This document shows positions 46,276 through 55,403 of a stretch of DNA of 64,000 nt, in pieces (position 1 is the stretch's first letter; each line of letters begins with the position of its first letter). The DNA lies in IMG/VR virus record IMGVR_UViG_3300047564_005910, positions 48,317-112,316 of that record. One strand, 5' to 3'. A program made the translations under genes and the position numbers. The notes under the pieces are model-generated. The model did no database searches. It was not told the DNA's origin and saw nothing but the letters and a program-made list of their open reading frames with translations. Origin of the DNA: a virus.

Positions 46276-47216
46276 ATATTTAAAAAGTGTTTAATTTTCT
46301 TTTTATTGTGTACATGTAAATTAAAAATGGGTATATTAATACCCTTGTAAACTATAAAGGGTTCTTTATTAAATTTTACTTCAATATTTTTATCTATTAT
46401 TTCTTTACCAACAAAATGTCGATATTCACAATACCCTTCTGGGTGACCGTTATTAGTGCCTCCTAAAAATTGTCCGTAAGAAGTGGGATCAAATACAGCT
46501 TGAACAGTTTCAAAGTTTTTTGAATACTCCCCGAGCGGTACGCACGGTAACATTTTGTATTGTTTTGAGCCTTTACGGATTAAATCTAAAAACGCCATAT
46601 CGGTTATCCAAGGCGCAAAATGACCAACATACGGGCGTATTACTTGCTCTCCTTTATTCAAAAGTTTTATGTGTAGTTTGTACAAAGTATCCCCTGCTGC
46701 AGCATCTTTAATATATATTAAAGAAGGAGCCGATGAGTTTGGGGCTTCGTTGCACCATCCAAAATCTCCTGCAGAAAATAGACTATTTATTTTTGTAAAA
46801 TCATTAGCAAAAATTATATTATCGGCTTCTATATGAATAGTATTTTCGATATTGAACTTTTTCACTGCTATAGTCAAAACTATAACACGAGCAAAGGTAG
46901 TAAACCAAAACGGATCGATGCGATAACGAGACCATTTAGCATTTAAAACTTCAATGTACTGTTTAAATTCATCAGTAGGTACAATCTCTTGGTCGACATC
47001 GATATAGGTTATATTTGTTTCGCCAAGCGTTTTTTTAATAGTTTCGATCTCTTTACTGTGACTTATTAAATAAGTGTTATCAAATTTTTTTCGGTTATAA
47101 TTTAATGTGTCTAGGTAATATTCAGGTACACTCTGATAACTATACGAGCTCGTTTGAGTTTGTGGTAGTGCACAAAACTTATCGTTTAAAAAGACATAAA
47201 CAAGACTGTTTGACAT
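46272..47216 (-). CDS. Putative glycosyltransferase
   Basis: The start at 47216 (MSNSLVYVFLND) is preferred because it follows the preceding stop by one base; an in-frame ATG at 47240 would overlap that gene. About 314 residues. It contains an ENTIHIEADNIIFAND segment (near residue 130) in which E-A-D stands where a GT-A enzyme has its DxD metal motif. No closer family recognised; grouped by position in the island. Confidence 0.5.
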   Translation of the reverse strand: MSNSLVYVFLNDKFCALPQTQTSSYSYQSVPEYYLDTLNYNRKKFDNTYLISHSKEIETIKKTLGETNITYIDVDQEIVPTDEFKQYIEVLNAKWSRYRIDPFWFTTFARVIVLTIAVKKFNIENTIHIEADNIIFANDFTKINSLFSAGDFGWCNEAPNSSAPSLIYIKDAAAGDTLYKLHIKLLNKGEQVIRPYVGHFAPWITDMAFLDLIRKGSKQYKMLPCVPLGEYSKNFETVQAVFDPTSYGQFLGGTNNGHPEGYCEYRHFVGKEIIDKNIEVKFNKEPFIVYKGINIPIFNLHVHNKKKIKHFLNI

Positions 47217-47217
47217 T

Positions 47218-48006
47218 TTAATCTTTATAGAGTGTTTCAAACATCTGACTTAGTACCGGTCTTTCATTAAACTGATGAACAATAGGGTAGGGTTCGTCGT
47301 TTGAGGCGTACAGTTTAGCATTTTTAACATTATCATTTGTTAATTCATTATCGCTGACATGTGCTAGATGAACAATATAATCGTTACCGTGTGTTAAAAT
47401 TGTTGGTTTAATACTATTAAAAACGTAATATAAAACATTCAATATTACCTGATCATAAGCAAAATAATACTGTCTAGCTAAAACGTTTTGAAGCTCATAA
47501 GCTACCTGTTTTTGATAATCTTTAATACTTTCTTTTGAACCTATTGTAATACCACAGTTTAATATTTTTTTATCTTTTACTTTATCGTAATCAGGGCTAT
47601 ACCCCATATTAAACCAAGTAGTGTTAGTGTCACACTCTGAATATAATTTTTTTTCTTCGCAAATAATAAAAGTATCAGTTTTAACTTTTTCTAAAATTTT
47701 AAACGGATCTTCTTGAAAAATAACGTCAACATCTGTTAAAAGTACGTTACAGTCTTCTTTAAAGTCTTTAAGGAAAAAGTAATATAAAATAGGTTTTAGG
47801 TTAAATGGTGTAAGATTTAAATTAATCTTATACTTTTTTGCCATATCAAAAATATTAACTGTTTTAACTTTTTCGAAGCCTGTAAATTGATCAGGCCTAT
47901 CTGTAATGAGATATAAATCTCCTGACGCATATTTGTTATAACTTTTTAAAAACGGTAAAACGTTTTTACGTCCGTAGTTTATCGATAGGGCTATGGTAAT
48001 GTTCAT
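47218..48006 (-). CDS. Putative nucleotide-diphospho-sugar transferase
   Basis: 262 residues. GT-A layout with NVLLTDVDVIFQEDP (about residues 85-99), where D-V-D forms the metal-binding motif, and a FNMGYSPDYDKV segment later on. Resembles small proteins annotated as nucleotide-diphospho-sugar transferases. It overlaps the next gene upstream by 4 bases. Confidence 0.6.
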   Translation of the reverse strand: MNITIALSINYGRKNVLPFLKSYNKYASGDLYLITDRPDQFTGFEKVKTVNIFDMAKKYKINLNLTPFNLKPILYYFFLKDFKEDCNVLLTDVDVIFQEDPFKILEKVKTDTFIICEEKKLYSECDTNTTWFNMGYSPDYDKVKDKKILNCGITIGSKESIKDYQKQVAYELQNVLARQYYFAYDQVILNVLYYVFNSIKPTILTHGNDYIVHLAHVSDNELTNDNVKNAKLYASNDEPYPIVHQFNERPVLSQMFETLYKD

Positions 48007-48800
48007 GATTTAAAATATTGTTGTTCCAGTTCTTCTTCGTTTTGAAACGGTATATACCATAATATATTATTATGGGTAGGTCTTTTTAGCAAGACGTTTT
48101 GTACATAACCGAACCACTTTAGTCCTAATTGATCTTTATCAGATGCAAACGTGTCTCTGTTATATTCATTCCCGGGGTCGGTTTCCATCGATGAGCTTTT
48201 ATGGTCAAGATGAAATATCGATAGTGGTGGTTTGTTTAAAACTTTACAATCCCCATATATCATACATTTAGCAAAAAAATATGTATCCCAATATGCTCTG
48301 CTTAATAACATTGGTTTAAATTTTTCTTTATTTTGCACCCACCATTCTTTTTTAATACCAAAACCATCAAAACCGTGCACACTAACTGATTGTGGTACAG
48401 AGGTTTTGTCGTGTATAGAATCTAGTTTAGTAAAGTGAAGCTTTGTAGCTGGAAAGCATTCTTTTGTTGGGTTTTGGTTAATTGCTTTTATAAATCTATC
48501 TGAAATTGCAACGTCACTGTTTATAAAAATAAAGTAATCGTAATTTAAATGAGCAAGTATGTCAAAAATATCATTTACAAACGGAAGCTTTTTTTTAGCT
48601 AAATCCACATTTGTTCTTTCTAATGCATGTACATTTAAAAACCCATCTAAAACAAAACTTTCGTCTTTATATGTAACACTTACAGCTTCTACTGTATCGT
48701 ATTTTTTACAAATTTCCCGAATAGAGTCAACACACATTTGCTCTCTGTTGTTAAAGTCTTTTTCGTTTTTATATGTGTTAATGCCAATAGCTATTTTCAT
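48003..48800 (-). CDS. Glycosyltransferase, GT2-like
   Basis: 265 residues. The start MKIAIGINTYKNE and the FIFINSDVAISDRFI segment (about residues 93-107) fit the nucleotide and metal sites of family 2 enzymes; HGFDGFGIKKEWW follows. It overlaps the neighbours on both sides by 4 bases (ATGA type). The target is unknown. Confidence 0.65.
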   Translation of the reverse strand: MKIAIGINTYKNEKDFNNREQMCVDSIREICKKYDTVEAVSVTYKDESFVLDGFLNVHALERTNVDLAKKKLPFVNDIFDILAHLNYDYFIFINSDVAISDRFIKAINQNPTKECFPATKLHFTKLDSIHDKTSVPQSVSVHGFDGFGIKKEWWVQNKEKFKPMLLSRAYWDTYFFAKCMIYGDCKVLNKPPLSIFHLDHKSSSMETDPGNEYNRDTFASDKDQLGLKWFGYVQNVLLKRPTHNNILWYIPFQNEEELEQQYFKS

Positions 48801-49582
48801 TTTTTTAACATATTAAGAAGTTTAAGCATATCCTCTCGGGACGTATCAGGTATTTGATTAACCATTAACCCGTGCTTTTCTTTAAAGTACGCCCACTCTT
48901 TTTGTATTCTTTGTTCCCGGGAACCGTCGGGTCGATCGGCCTGTAAGCGGCTTTTTGCATCAGGATTGTTCATAATGTATTCATCTGAATTTGTTATGTC
49001 AGCAAACCACCAAAACGGTGAACTATAGACATGGCCTGATTCTCTATAAGCCATGTCTATATCAAACGGATCTCTAAAATTACCGTCATATAAACCGACT
49101 GACTCAAAACAAGATTTATGATGATATGTAAATTCGTTACACATATTTTTATAAAAAGAAACACTCGAACCATTTTTATATTCGACTGTTAAACGAGGTG
49201 TTCTTTTACCTGGTGTTCCAGATTCCCAAGCTGTACTTACGTAAGAAAAATACTTTAAACCAGAAGCATCTGAAGCGTTTATGTATGCTTCAAAAATATT
49301 AGGGTTTTTAATTAACATATCATCTTCAATAATAAAAATATGTTCGCAATCCCTGTTTAATAGAAACGTTAAACAATCATTTCGGCAAACAGATGGGTAA
49401 AAATTTTTAACATGTTGTACCCAATGTGCACGTTTGTATTCTTTTTCTCGTTCATAACGGTCCCCGCCATTGACTACTACTAACTGATCAATCTTATCAT
49501 GAGGTAGAGTATTATACAGTGAGTAAAAATACTCTTCAGAGTTATATGTAACAATACCTACACCTATATTATTTTTGCTCAT
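48797..49582 (-). CDS. Glycosyltransferase, GT2-like, paralogue A
   Basis: 261 residues. NIGVGIVTYNSEEYF start, IFIIEDDMLIKNPN (DD metal motif, near residue 76) and FWWFADITNS (near 180). The same order IG-x-GI-x-T, IEDD and R/W-WFADITNS occurs in the next gene, so the two arose by tandem duplication. It overlaps the next gene upstream by 14 bases. Confidence 0.7.
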   Translation of the reverse strand: MSKNNIGVGIVTYNSEEYFYSLYNTLPHDKIDQLVVVNGGDRYEREKEYKRAHWVQHVKNFYPSVCRNDCLTFLLNRDCEHIFIIEDDMLIKNPNIFEAYINASDASGLKYFSYVSTAWESGTPGKRTPRLTVEYKNGSSVSFYKNMCNEFTYHHKSCFESVGLYDGNFRDPFDIDMAYRESGHVYSSPFWWFADITNSDEYIMNNPDAKSRLQADRPDGSREQRIQKEWAYFKEKHGLMVNQIPDTSREDMLKLLNMLKK

Positions 49583-50363
49583 ATTGTTTTTTAATTTGTT
49601 TCATTAATGTTATAGTTTCTTCTTTAGAAGCTGTTTTTTCATAAGGGTTTCTAACATCGAAACCGTGCTTATCTACAAAATAATTACACGCCTTATGAAA
49701 ATTTTCTAGCCATTTTTCATCACGGCGAATTTCTGAACCAGTATGACCTCTGTCTATTTCTTCAATATATGCATTACTATTAGTAATATCGGCAAACCAT
49801 CGAAACGGTGGGTGCATTTTTTTATTAATAATACTTTGAGTGTGATCGACATGCTCCATAGCGTTGTAAAAAAATTCGTCCATATTACCAACGGCTTCTA
49901 AACATTTTTTTGTATACATAGAAAAAGCACCGTATAAATTTGGGTACAAACAAACAGAAACTTCAGGGGAGTAGTCAACTTTTAATCTCACGGCAGGGGA
50001 TCCGTCCGGTTTATAGTTGTCCAGACCATGGAACGCAAAATTAAAATGTTGTATACCAGATTTGTTCGAAGCTTCAATATATTTTTCGAAAACTGTTAAG
50101 TCTTTAATGACTATATCATCTTCTATTAAAAAAATATACTCACACTCTTTAAGTTGATTTAGTGCCCGGTTCTTTGCCTTGCCGACTCCTTGTTTAGGAG
50201 GAACGTTGTTGTAAACTGTTAACTTATTACCACCATCAATTTGTTTTAAGCCGTCATTAATAATAACTAACTTAGCACCTTTTAAATCTTTTAAAGAATT
50301 AATTAATTTCTTTAAGTAGTCCGGTCTGTCGCAAGTTATAATACCTATACCTATTTTATTCAT
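49569..50363 (-). CDS. Glycosyltransferase, GT2-like, paralogue B
   Basis: 264 residues, first gene of the sugar island after gp47. KIGIGIITCDRPDYL start, IFLIEDDIVIKDL (metal motif near residue 74) and FRWFADITNS (near 176), shared with paralogue A. The acceptor-side segments differ, so the two copies may use different acceptors. It overlaps the end of gp47 by 8 bases, tying the island to the gp47 transcript. Confidence 0.7.
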   Translation of the reverse strand: MNKIGIGIITCDRPDYLKKLINSLKDLKGAKLVIINDGLKQIDGGNKLTVYNNVPPKQGVGKAKNRALNQLKECEYIFLIEDDIVIKDLTVFEKYIEASNKSGIQHFNFAFHGLDNYKPDGSPAVRLKVDYSPEVSVCLYPNLYGAFSMYTKKCLEAVGNMDEFFYNAMEHVDHTQSIINKKMHPPFRWFADITNSNAYIEEIDRGHTGSEIRRDEKWLENFHKACNYFVDKHGFDVRNPYEKTASKEETITLMKQIKKQYEQK

Positions 50364-51402
50364 TTGTTGCTAATGATAGTTTATAAATTTCAATGCTCTT
50401 ATCGAGTATCTCTTGCTTGGATATATCAGTATCTAGTAATTCGATAAATTCATGCAATGCAGTATCAATATCTATAGATATACCGTCTACTTCCTCTGTC
50501 AGTTGTATTTCGTCAAAAATATTAAATTCTGTCCTTACGTTACACGGGCTATATTGAGACAAGGAGTTTAATAAAGCGTCTAAACGATAAGGATCTATTT
50601 TTTTATCGACATTTAAGTTAATAAAATTATTTGTAAATATTTCAGCCATATATTCTGGTGAAATATTTTGTATAAGATCGGTTAATTTTATCTTTTTATG
50701 TTTAGGTGTTACGTCATTTTTAATAAATTGCGTCTCTAGTGTATCAATAGAAAGTAGTGTTACACCTTTTTCTTGCTCTCTATCCCCGAAATCTAACTCG
50801 TAGGGTGAACCCAAATACAAAATTGATTTATCGTTGTGATATTTACGATGCTCCCGATAATGAAAATGACCTGAAATTATTATTTGAGCTCTATCGAGTA
50901 AAGACTGAGTATCAACACCATGATCACAAATTTTGTGCTGGTTCATTTTAAAGTTTTGTATTTCAAAATGACCAAAAATTATATCACTATTCGGTACGCT
51001 TTCTACCTGTACACCCCACGGGCAAAACGTAATCTTTCTACCAAAAACTTCTACTGTTTTAAGTTCTTCAAAAACAGTTATATTACTATTTTGTAAAATA
51101 GAAATAGAATTAATATCAGATTTATCTCTCAGGTAACAATCATGGTTACCAGTTATTGCAATAATATTATACTTCTCCAGTATTTTAAAAAAGTCATACG
51201 CTGCATGGAGTGTATTAACGCCTATTTCATGACGATTGTGAAATATATCTCCTGATATTACAAGATCTTGTATGTTATGTTTTGTTAGCTGTTCGTCTAG
51301 CCATCGCGCGAAAGATAGTGCAATATTATGCCATCTCTGCGAGTCTTGGTGAACCCCTAAATGTATATCAGAAATACAAGCTATTTGCTTTTGTTTGAAC
51401 AT
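50356..51402 (-). CDS. 47: Recombination endonuclease subunit gp47 (Mre11/SbcD-like)
   Basis: 348 residues (T4 gp47: 339). All phosphoesterase motifs are visible: SDIHLG (11-16), SGDIFHNRH (about 50-58), TGNHDC (near 99), SGHFHYREH (near 180). It forms the nuclease part of the gp46-gp47 end-resection complex. On the minus strand it follows gp55 by 2 bases and overlaps the first glycosyltransferase gene by 8 bases. Confidence 0.94.
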   Translation of the reverse strand: MFKQKQIACISDIHLGVHQDSQRWHNIALSFARWLDEQLTKHNIQDLVISGDIFHNRHEIGVNTLHAAYDFFKILEKYNIIAITGNHDCYLRDKSDINSISILQNSNITVFEELKTVEVFGRKITFCPWGVQVESVPNSDIIFGHFEIQNFKMNQHKICDHGVDTQSLLDRAQIIISGHFHYREHRKYHNDKSILYLGSPYELDFGDREQEKGVTLLSIDTLETQFIKNDVTPKHKKIKLTDLIQNISPEYMAEIFTNNFINLNVDKKIDPYRLDALLNSLSQYSPCNVRTEFNIFDEIQLTEEVDGISIDIDTALHEFIELLDTDISKQEILDKSIEIYKLSLATNE

Positions 51403-51404
51403 TA

Positions 51405-51971
51405 CTAGTCTTCTTGAAAATTACTATACGAAGATTCGTTAGTAAACTCACTGTGAGTATTTTTCTTAGCAGGGAGTTGCCCAGTCTCTGTTAAAAGAGA
51501 GTAAACCTCGTCTTGATATCTATGAATTGTGTCGTGTTCTTTCTTTTCTTTTTTAATGCGATTTTGAAATGCTCTATAAGCAACTTTTGTAAAGTAGGAA
51601 AACGGGTTATAACCTACACTACATTTAAAACGATGACGAGTAAGAGCTGTCATCATTTTTATAATAGCATCTCCGATCATTTCTTCTTTGTATGAGTAGT
51701 TAATAAAGTTTTGTGCAAAACCTAAACGAGTAGCGATTTTTTGTACCATCGATGCTAAATCGTTACTAAGTACACCAGACGCATAATATTCAATAATAAG
51801 CTTTTCCATCTCTAAAGGATCAACATAATTTGGTTTTAATTCCTCTTTGGTGCGGCGGACACGTTTTTTAGGTTTATTGTATTTTATGTTATCTAATACA
51901 AGAGAGTCTAGACCTTCATCTTCTTCGTCTAGAGCTGACTTTGACTTTTTATGTAGCTTTATTTTGGCCAT
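51405..51971 (-). CDS. 55: Late-transcription sigma factor gp55
   Basis: 188 residues (T4 gp55: 185). The middle (YSYKEEMIGDAIIKMMTAL, then YNPFSYFTKVAYRAFQNRIKKEKKEHD, about residues 98-142) is a region-2-like sigma segment as in gp55. T4 gp55 directs host RNA polymerase to TATAAATA late promoters. Fourteen (N)TAAATA-type boxes have been listed here as possible targets. It lies directly upstream of gp47 on this strand. Confidence 0.9.
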   Translation of the reverse strand: MAKIKLHKKSKSALDEEDEGLDSLVLDNIKYNKPKKRVRRTKEELKPNYVDPLEMEKLIIEYYASGVLSNDLASMVQKIATRLGFAQNFINYSYKEEMIGDAIIKMMTALTRHRFKCSVGYNPFSYFTKVAYRAFQNRIKKEKKEHDTIHRYQDEVYSLLTETGQLPAKKNTHSEFTNESSYSNFQED

Positions 51972-52002
51972 AATAACTATAATATAATAAAATTGTAAAA
52001 AT

Positions 52003-53448
52003 TCAAGGCTCTTGTATCTCTTTTATGGTATAAGGTATTTTTTCGTTCTCGTATAATGCCAAACGCTCCATTAAGTGAGAGTTACCATATCTTAAATTGT
52101 CGCCAATATCTAAAATTGTTGCGGTTTTTTTAGTAGAGTGTAAACGGAGACTTCTACCGATAGATTGTATAATTTTAATTTTGGCTTTACCAATAGCAGC
52201 AAAAATAATGTAATGTAAATTTTTAATATTAATGCCTGTGCTAAATATTTTTGATATAGCAACACAAACAATATCATTTTGAGTCTCCATTAAGTTACGG
52301 ATTTTTTCTCGTTCCTCTATATCGACGGAACCCTGTACAAAATAAATTTGTTTATTAGTTTTTTGTTTTAAAAAATCGTACAGCAGTTCACCGTGGCTAA
52401 TTCTATCTACTAGAACAAGAATATTTTTGTCAGCACTTACAACAATCTTACCGATTGTTTCGTTACGGAAACTATTAGTCTGTAAAAAAAGTATTTCTTC
52501 TTCATAACCAGCTGTAGGGGTCTGCATAGTAGGCCTGGTAAAAATAGGTACATTTTTATAATGTAATTTTATTACCCCGACATTTACATCCGATATAAAC
52601 TTTTTTTCTCTTAACTCTACTGAACGCTTATGGTAAATTACCTTTCCTAGCTTACCGAATATATTCCACTGATCAATTTTATTATCAGGTAACGTACCCG
52701 TTAAACCATAGCGAAATACAGCGGGTATTTGATCTATAATCTTATTAATTTTATTACCGTGTCGTAGTTTATGTACTTCATCAATGATGAGCAATTTAAT
52801 ACTCTTTAATAGCGATAGATCCTGTTTTTCAGAGAGTAAAATTTGAGCATTAGATATTATTATTTTAGCATCTTTATTAGGTGTGGTAGAACCAGTCCAT
52901 TTAGTAATTTCACTTTCTTTTAAACCGTATTCAAGAAAATCAGAGTAGGTTTGAGCCACTAATTGTATGTCTGGTACTAATATTAAAGTCTTTACATTGT
53001 GTTGTTGCTGTATAGACTTTACAAGTAAAGCTATTACTAATGTTTTACCTGCAGAAGTAGGCAAAACAATAATACCTGATTTATTTTTTAGAGCCTCTTT
53101 TACAGATTCTTCCTGGTAGTCTCTTGGAGAAAATTTTAAATTAACAAGCTCTTCTTTTAGTGCAGGTACTGTAATAGCATCTCGAAATGAATCTGTTATC
53201 TCGATGTTTAGTTCTATGTCTTGTCCTTGTAAAAATTCAATAATAGAATGTACAAGTCGAGGTTCAAATCTACCCTGGGGGGTAATACAGTACTGACGAG
53301 TTTGGGGCCTGTAACCTACTGCAAACCGTCTTTTAAAGACTTGGCTGCGGTCTTCTATAGAAAAAAATTCTCGTATGTTAGAAAGATAGTCTGAAACTAT
53401 AATTCCTTTTTTTCGAGATGAATCATAATCAAAAATTACATTTACCAT
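52003..53448 (-). CDS. uvsW: Recombination helicase UvsW (superfamily 2)
   Basis: 481 residues (T4 UvsW: 503). N-terminal domain (1-105), then Walker A LPTSAGKT (129-136), DEVH (near 221-224), TGTL motif and a C-terminal SIGRSLRLH motif (near 437-445). In T4 it reverses forks, branch-migrates and dissolves R-loops at origins. It overlaps uvsY by one base, the same pair order as in T4. Confidence 0.92.
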   Translation of the reverse strand: MVNVIFDYDSSRKKGIIVSDYLSNIREFFSIEDRSQVFKRRFAVGYRPQTRQYCITPQGRFEPRLVHSIIEFLQGQDIELNIEITDSFRDAITVPALKEELVNLKFSPRDYQEESVKEALKNKSGIIVLPTSAGKTLVIALLVKSIQQQHNVKTLILVPDIQLVAQTYSDFLEYGLKESEITKWTGSTTPNKDAKIIISNAQILLSEKQDLSLLKSIKLLIIDEVHKLRHGNKINKIIDQIPAVFRYGLTGTLPDNKIDQWNIFGKLGKVIYHKRSVELREKKFISDVNVGVIKLHYKNVPIFTRPTMQTPTAGYEEEILFLQTNSFRNETIGKIVVSADKNILVLVDRISHGELLYDFLKQKTNKQIYFVQGSVDIEEREKIRNLMETQNDIVCVAISKIFSTGINIKNLHYIIFAAIGKAKIKIIQSIGRSLRLHSTKKTATILDIGDNLRYGNSHLMERLALYENEKIPYTIKEIQEP

Positions 53449-53867
53449 TACGTTGTTTCGAGCTTTACTATCTCAATTAAATTTTTAATATCATATGATA
53501 AACTTCGAAAATTATTTTCTACTTTAGAAAGATACTCTACTAGTAAATCCTGCTCCGCTATTTGCTCGTCTATCTTATGTATAACAGGGTGCTCACTTAT
53601 TGTTGCTTCTATTGTTTTTGCCGTTAAGGTTACAGGAGATTCAGCCTCTAACTTTTCTGTAATTTTCTTAATAGCGTCTTTACGGATCTTTTTAAGTTTT
53701 AAGATTTCTTGCTTATGATGCATAAGTCTACCGACCCAGTAATGTCTAGTACCCGGTAGAGACATCTGCACGTCTTTCATATTAAATTCATCAATAACAA
53801 CTTTTTCCTTTATTTCATCACTATATTTTAGAAATAATGCTGCTATACCTTGATCGGAATTTTCCAT
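53448..53867 (-). CDS. uvsY: Recombination mediator UvsY-like
   Basis: 139 residues (T4 UvsY: 137), helical and charged, with a W-containing segment (HYWVGRLMHHKQEILKLKKI, about 42-61) in the place where UvsY has its YSKWLNKHSSIKKEM segment. The size, the composition and the adjacent uvsW fit T4 UvsY, which helps UvsX displace gp32. It starts the gp47-gp55-uvsW-uvsY group on this strand; the next gene is divergent. Confidence 0.75.
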   Translation of the reverse strand: MENSDQGIAALFLKYSDEIKEKVVIDEFNMKDVQMSLPGTRHYWVGRLMHHKQEILKLKKIRKDAIKKITEKLEAESPVTLTAKTIEATISEHPVIHKIDEQIAEQDLLVEYLSKVENNFRSLSYDIKNLIEIVKLETT

Positions 53868-53891
53868 ATTAAAATTCTAGATGCTTTTTTA

Positions 53892-53909
53892 ATAAATACA
53901 ACATAAATA
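53892..53909 (+). promoter_or_regulatory. Tandem late-promoter-like boxes upstream of the frameshift gene
   Basis: Two ATAAATA copies at 53892-53898 and 53903-53909 in the uvsY divergent gap. The second ends 6 bases before the ATG at 53916, so a T4-type start point would fall on or next to the start codon. Confidence 0.5.
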
Positions 53910-53915
53910 TATTAT

Positions 53916-54346
53916 ATGCGTGATTTTAAAGACTATTTTTTAGAAAAACTTGATCCGGTAGGCCGGGAAGATGCTGATGTAAATAACGACAATAAAGAAG
54001 ACGAAACTGACAAATATCTTTTAAAACGTCGGGCGGCAGTTGCAAAAAGTAAGGCAGAAAAAAAAAAGTAGCAACTGAAGCTAAGGAAAAACGTCGGCTA
54101 GATCCTAAATGCTGGAAGGGCTATCGCAAATCCGGTACGAAGTTAAAAGATGGTGTAAGAGTCAATAAATGTGTCAAAGTTAATGAAGTGACAAGTGTTG
54201 GTGCTTTAGGGCCTGCCGCAGGTGGTACGACTCAGTTTTCAAGCGATACATATGCCTCTGGGGACGCAAGGACACCTTATGTAATCGGCAAGACAATAAA
54301 AAGAGCCCCTTTTTTAAAGAAAAAGAAAAGAAAGTCTAGTAAATAA
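53916..54346 (+). CDS. Basic late protein made by a candidate -1 ribosomal frameshift
   Basis: The zero frame runs from ATG 53916 for 51 codons to TAG at 54069-54071. Directly before the stop is A AAA AAG (54062-54068), in the correct phase for -1 slippage. The -1 frame is then open to TAA at 54344-54346 and carries a basic, low-complexity end including [12 protein letters not shown] and [17 protein letters not shown], which resembles the C-terminal half of proteins known to me in marine T4-like phages. The combined product is about 143 residues. The start [10 protein letters not shown] resembles a capsid-targeting leader. A homopolymer (A10) sequencing error is the main alternative. Confidence 0.6.
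54062..54071 (+). other. Slippery heptamer A AAA AAG with adjacent stop
   Basis: Zero-frame codons end ...AAA AAA AAG TAG. The heptamer is the same type as in E. coli dnaX. It lies inside a run of ten A (54058-54067), so transcriptional slippage is a second option. No strong downstream hairpin was checked. Confidence 0.55.
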
Positions 54347-54349
54347 AGT

Positions 54350-54766
54350 ATGCTTGAAACCGGTCATTGGCTTTTAAAAGAGGGGGTCGTCTTGCAACCG
54401 GAAACTTTTGGGTTTATATATCTAATTACAAATCTTGTAAACAACAAAAAATATATTGGAAAAAAGCAGTGTTTTATGAAGATAACGCGAAACCCTTTAA
54501 AGGGGTTTAAGCGTAAACGTATCAGTAGAGCTGAATCGGGCTGGAAAGATTATACTAGTTCATCGAATGAACTGAACGAAGATATTGAAAAGTATGGTAA
54601 AGATAATTTCAAATTTGAAATTTTAAAAACATGCGGCTCAAAATGGGAGCTAGCATATGAAGAAATTAAAGAGCAAATCAAACAAGAGGTACTGCTTCGG
54701 TCTGATTATTATAACGGCATAATCAATGTACGTATTGGCAGACCTCCTAAAAGTTTAAATAAGTAA
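54350..54766 (+). CDS. GIY-YIG-type nuclease-like protein
   Basis: 138 residues. GFIYLITNLVNNKKYIGKKQ (about 21-40) matches the GIY-YIG core with G-F-I-Y and Y-I-G; W49-type spacing then SSSNELNEDIEKYGKDNFKFEIL (about 71-93) fits the family of stand-alone phage nucleases. Whether it is a mobile homing enzyme or a fixed nuclease is not clear; no interrupted target gene was seen next to it. It follows the frameshift gene by 3 bases. Confidence 0.75.
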   Translation: MLETGHWLLKEGVVLQPETFGFIYLITNLVNNKKYIGKKQCFMKITRNPLKGFKRKRISRAESGWKDYTSSSNELNEDIEKYGKDNFKFEILKTCGSKWELAYEEIKEQIKQEVLLRSDYYNGIINVRIGRPPKSLNK

Positions 54767-54771
54767 TTACA

Positions 54772-55401
54772 ATGAGCATGCAATTAATAGATGAAAAAGT
54801 ACCTGTGGGTACGACAAGAGTAAGTAGATGTTTATATTGTAATTCAACATCCTACGGTAAGGGCTGTCGTTACGCCCCAAAGGGTGTACACTTTCATCCA
54901 AGTGACGCTAAAAAGTGCTCGTATTGTGGCTCAACAAATTACGGAAGAGGTTGTAAATTAAATCCTTTTGGAGATATACACCTTCACGGCATAGATTATA
55001 ATATGATGTTTAAAGAAAACGTAGATAAAACCTTAAAAAAACAGTTTCTCTTAAAAGAGCTTACAAAAAAAATATCTGAATTTAATGCTTATAAACTCGG
55101 TATCATAGATATTAATGGCAATAAAATTAAAGAACCGAAAACATTGTTTGAACAGGCGGCGTATTCCCCGGGTGTAAAATTAATCTTAAAAGTAAAAAAG
55201 TTTTTAGGTGCTAAAACCGAGCTTATTAATACAACATCTTTATTGGAAAATAAAAATAAAATTGATTATTCGGCAAATAAATTAAAAACAGTTTTAGAAT
55301 ACGAAGAAAAAATACAGGATATATTTGCACAGTTACATGAAGTAGCTGATAACGCTTTAAGAGATGGCTTGACTATCGAAGAAGTTGAAGCCATGTTATA
55401 G
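54772..55401 (+). CDS. Protein with duplicated zinc-ribbon repeats
   Basis: 209 residues. Two near-copies of a C-x2-C-x8-C-x7/8-H-x-H unit: C20, C23, C32, H40, H42 and C49, C52, C61, H70, H72, each with a Y-G-x-G turn before its last Cys. The rest is helical and charged. This module is common in T4-like phages; function unknown. It lies between the nuclease gene and an unknown gene, with 5- and 2-base gaps. Confidence 0.6.
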   Translation: MSMQLIDEKVPVGTTRVSRCLYCNSTSYGKGCRYAPKGVHFHPSDAKKCSYCGSTNYGRGCKLNPFGDIHLHGIDYNMMFKENVDKTLKKQFLLKELTKKISEFNAYKLGIIDINGNKIKEPKTLFEQAAYSPGVKLILKVKKFLGAKTELINTTSLLENKNKIDYSANKLKTVLEYEEKIQDIFAQLHEVADNALRDGLTIEEVEAML

Positions 55402-55403
55402 GC

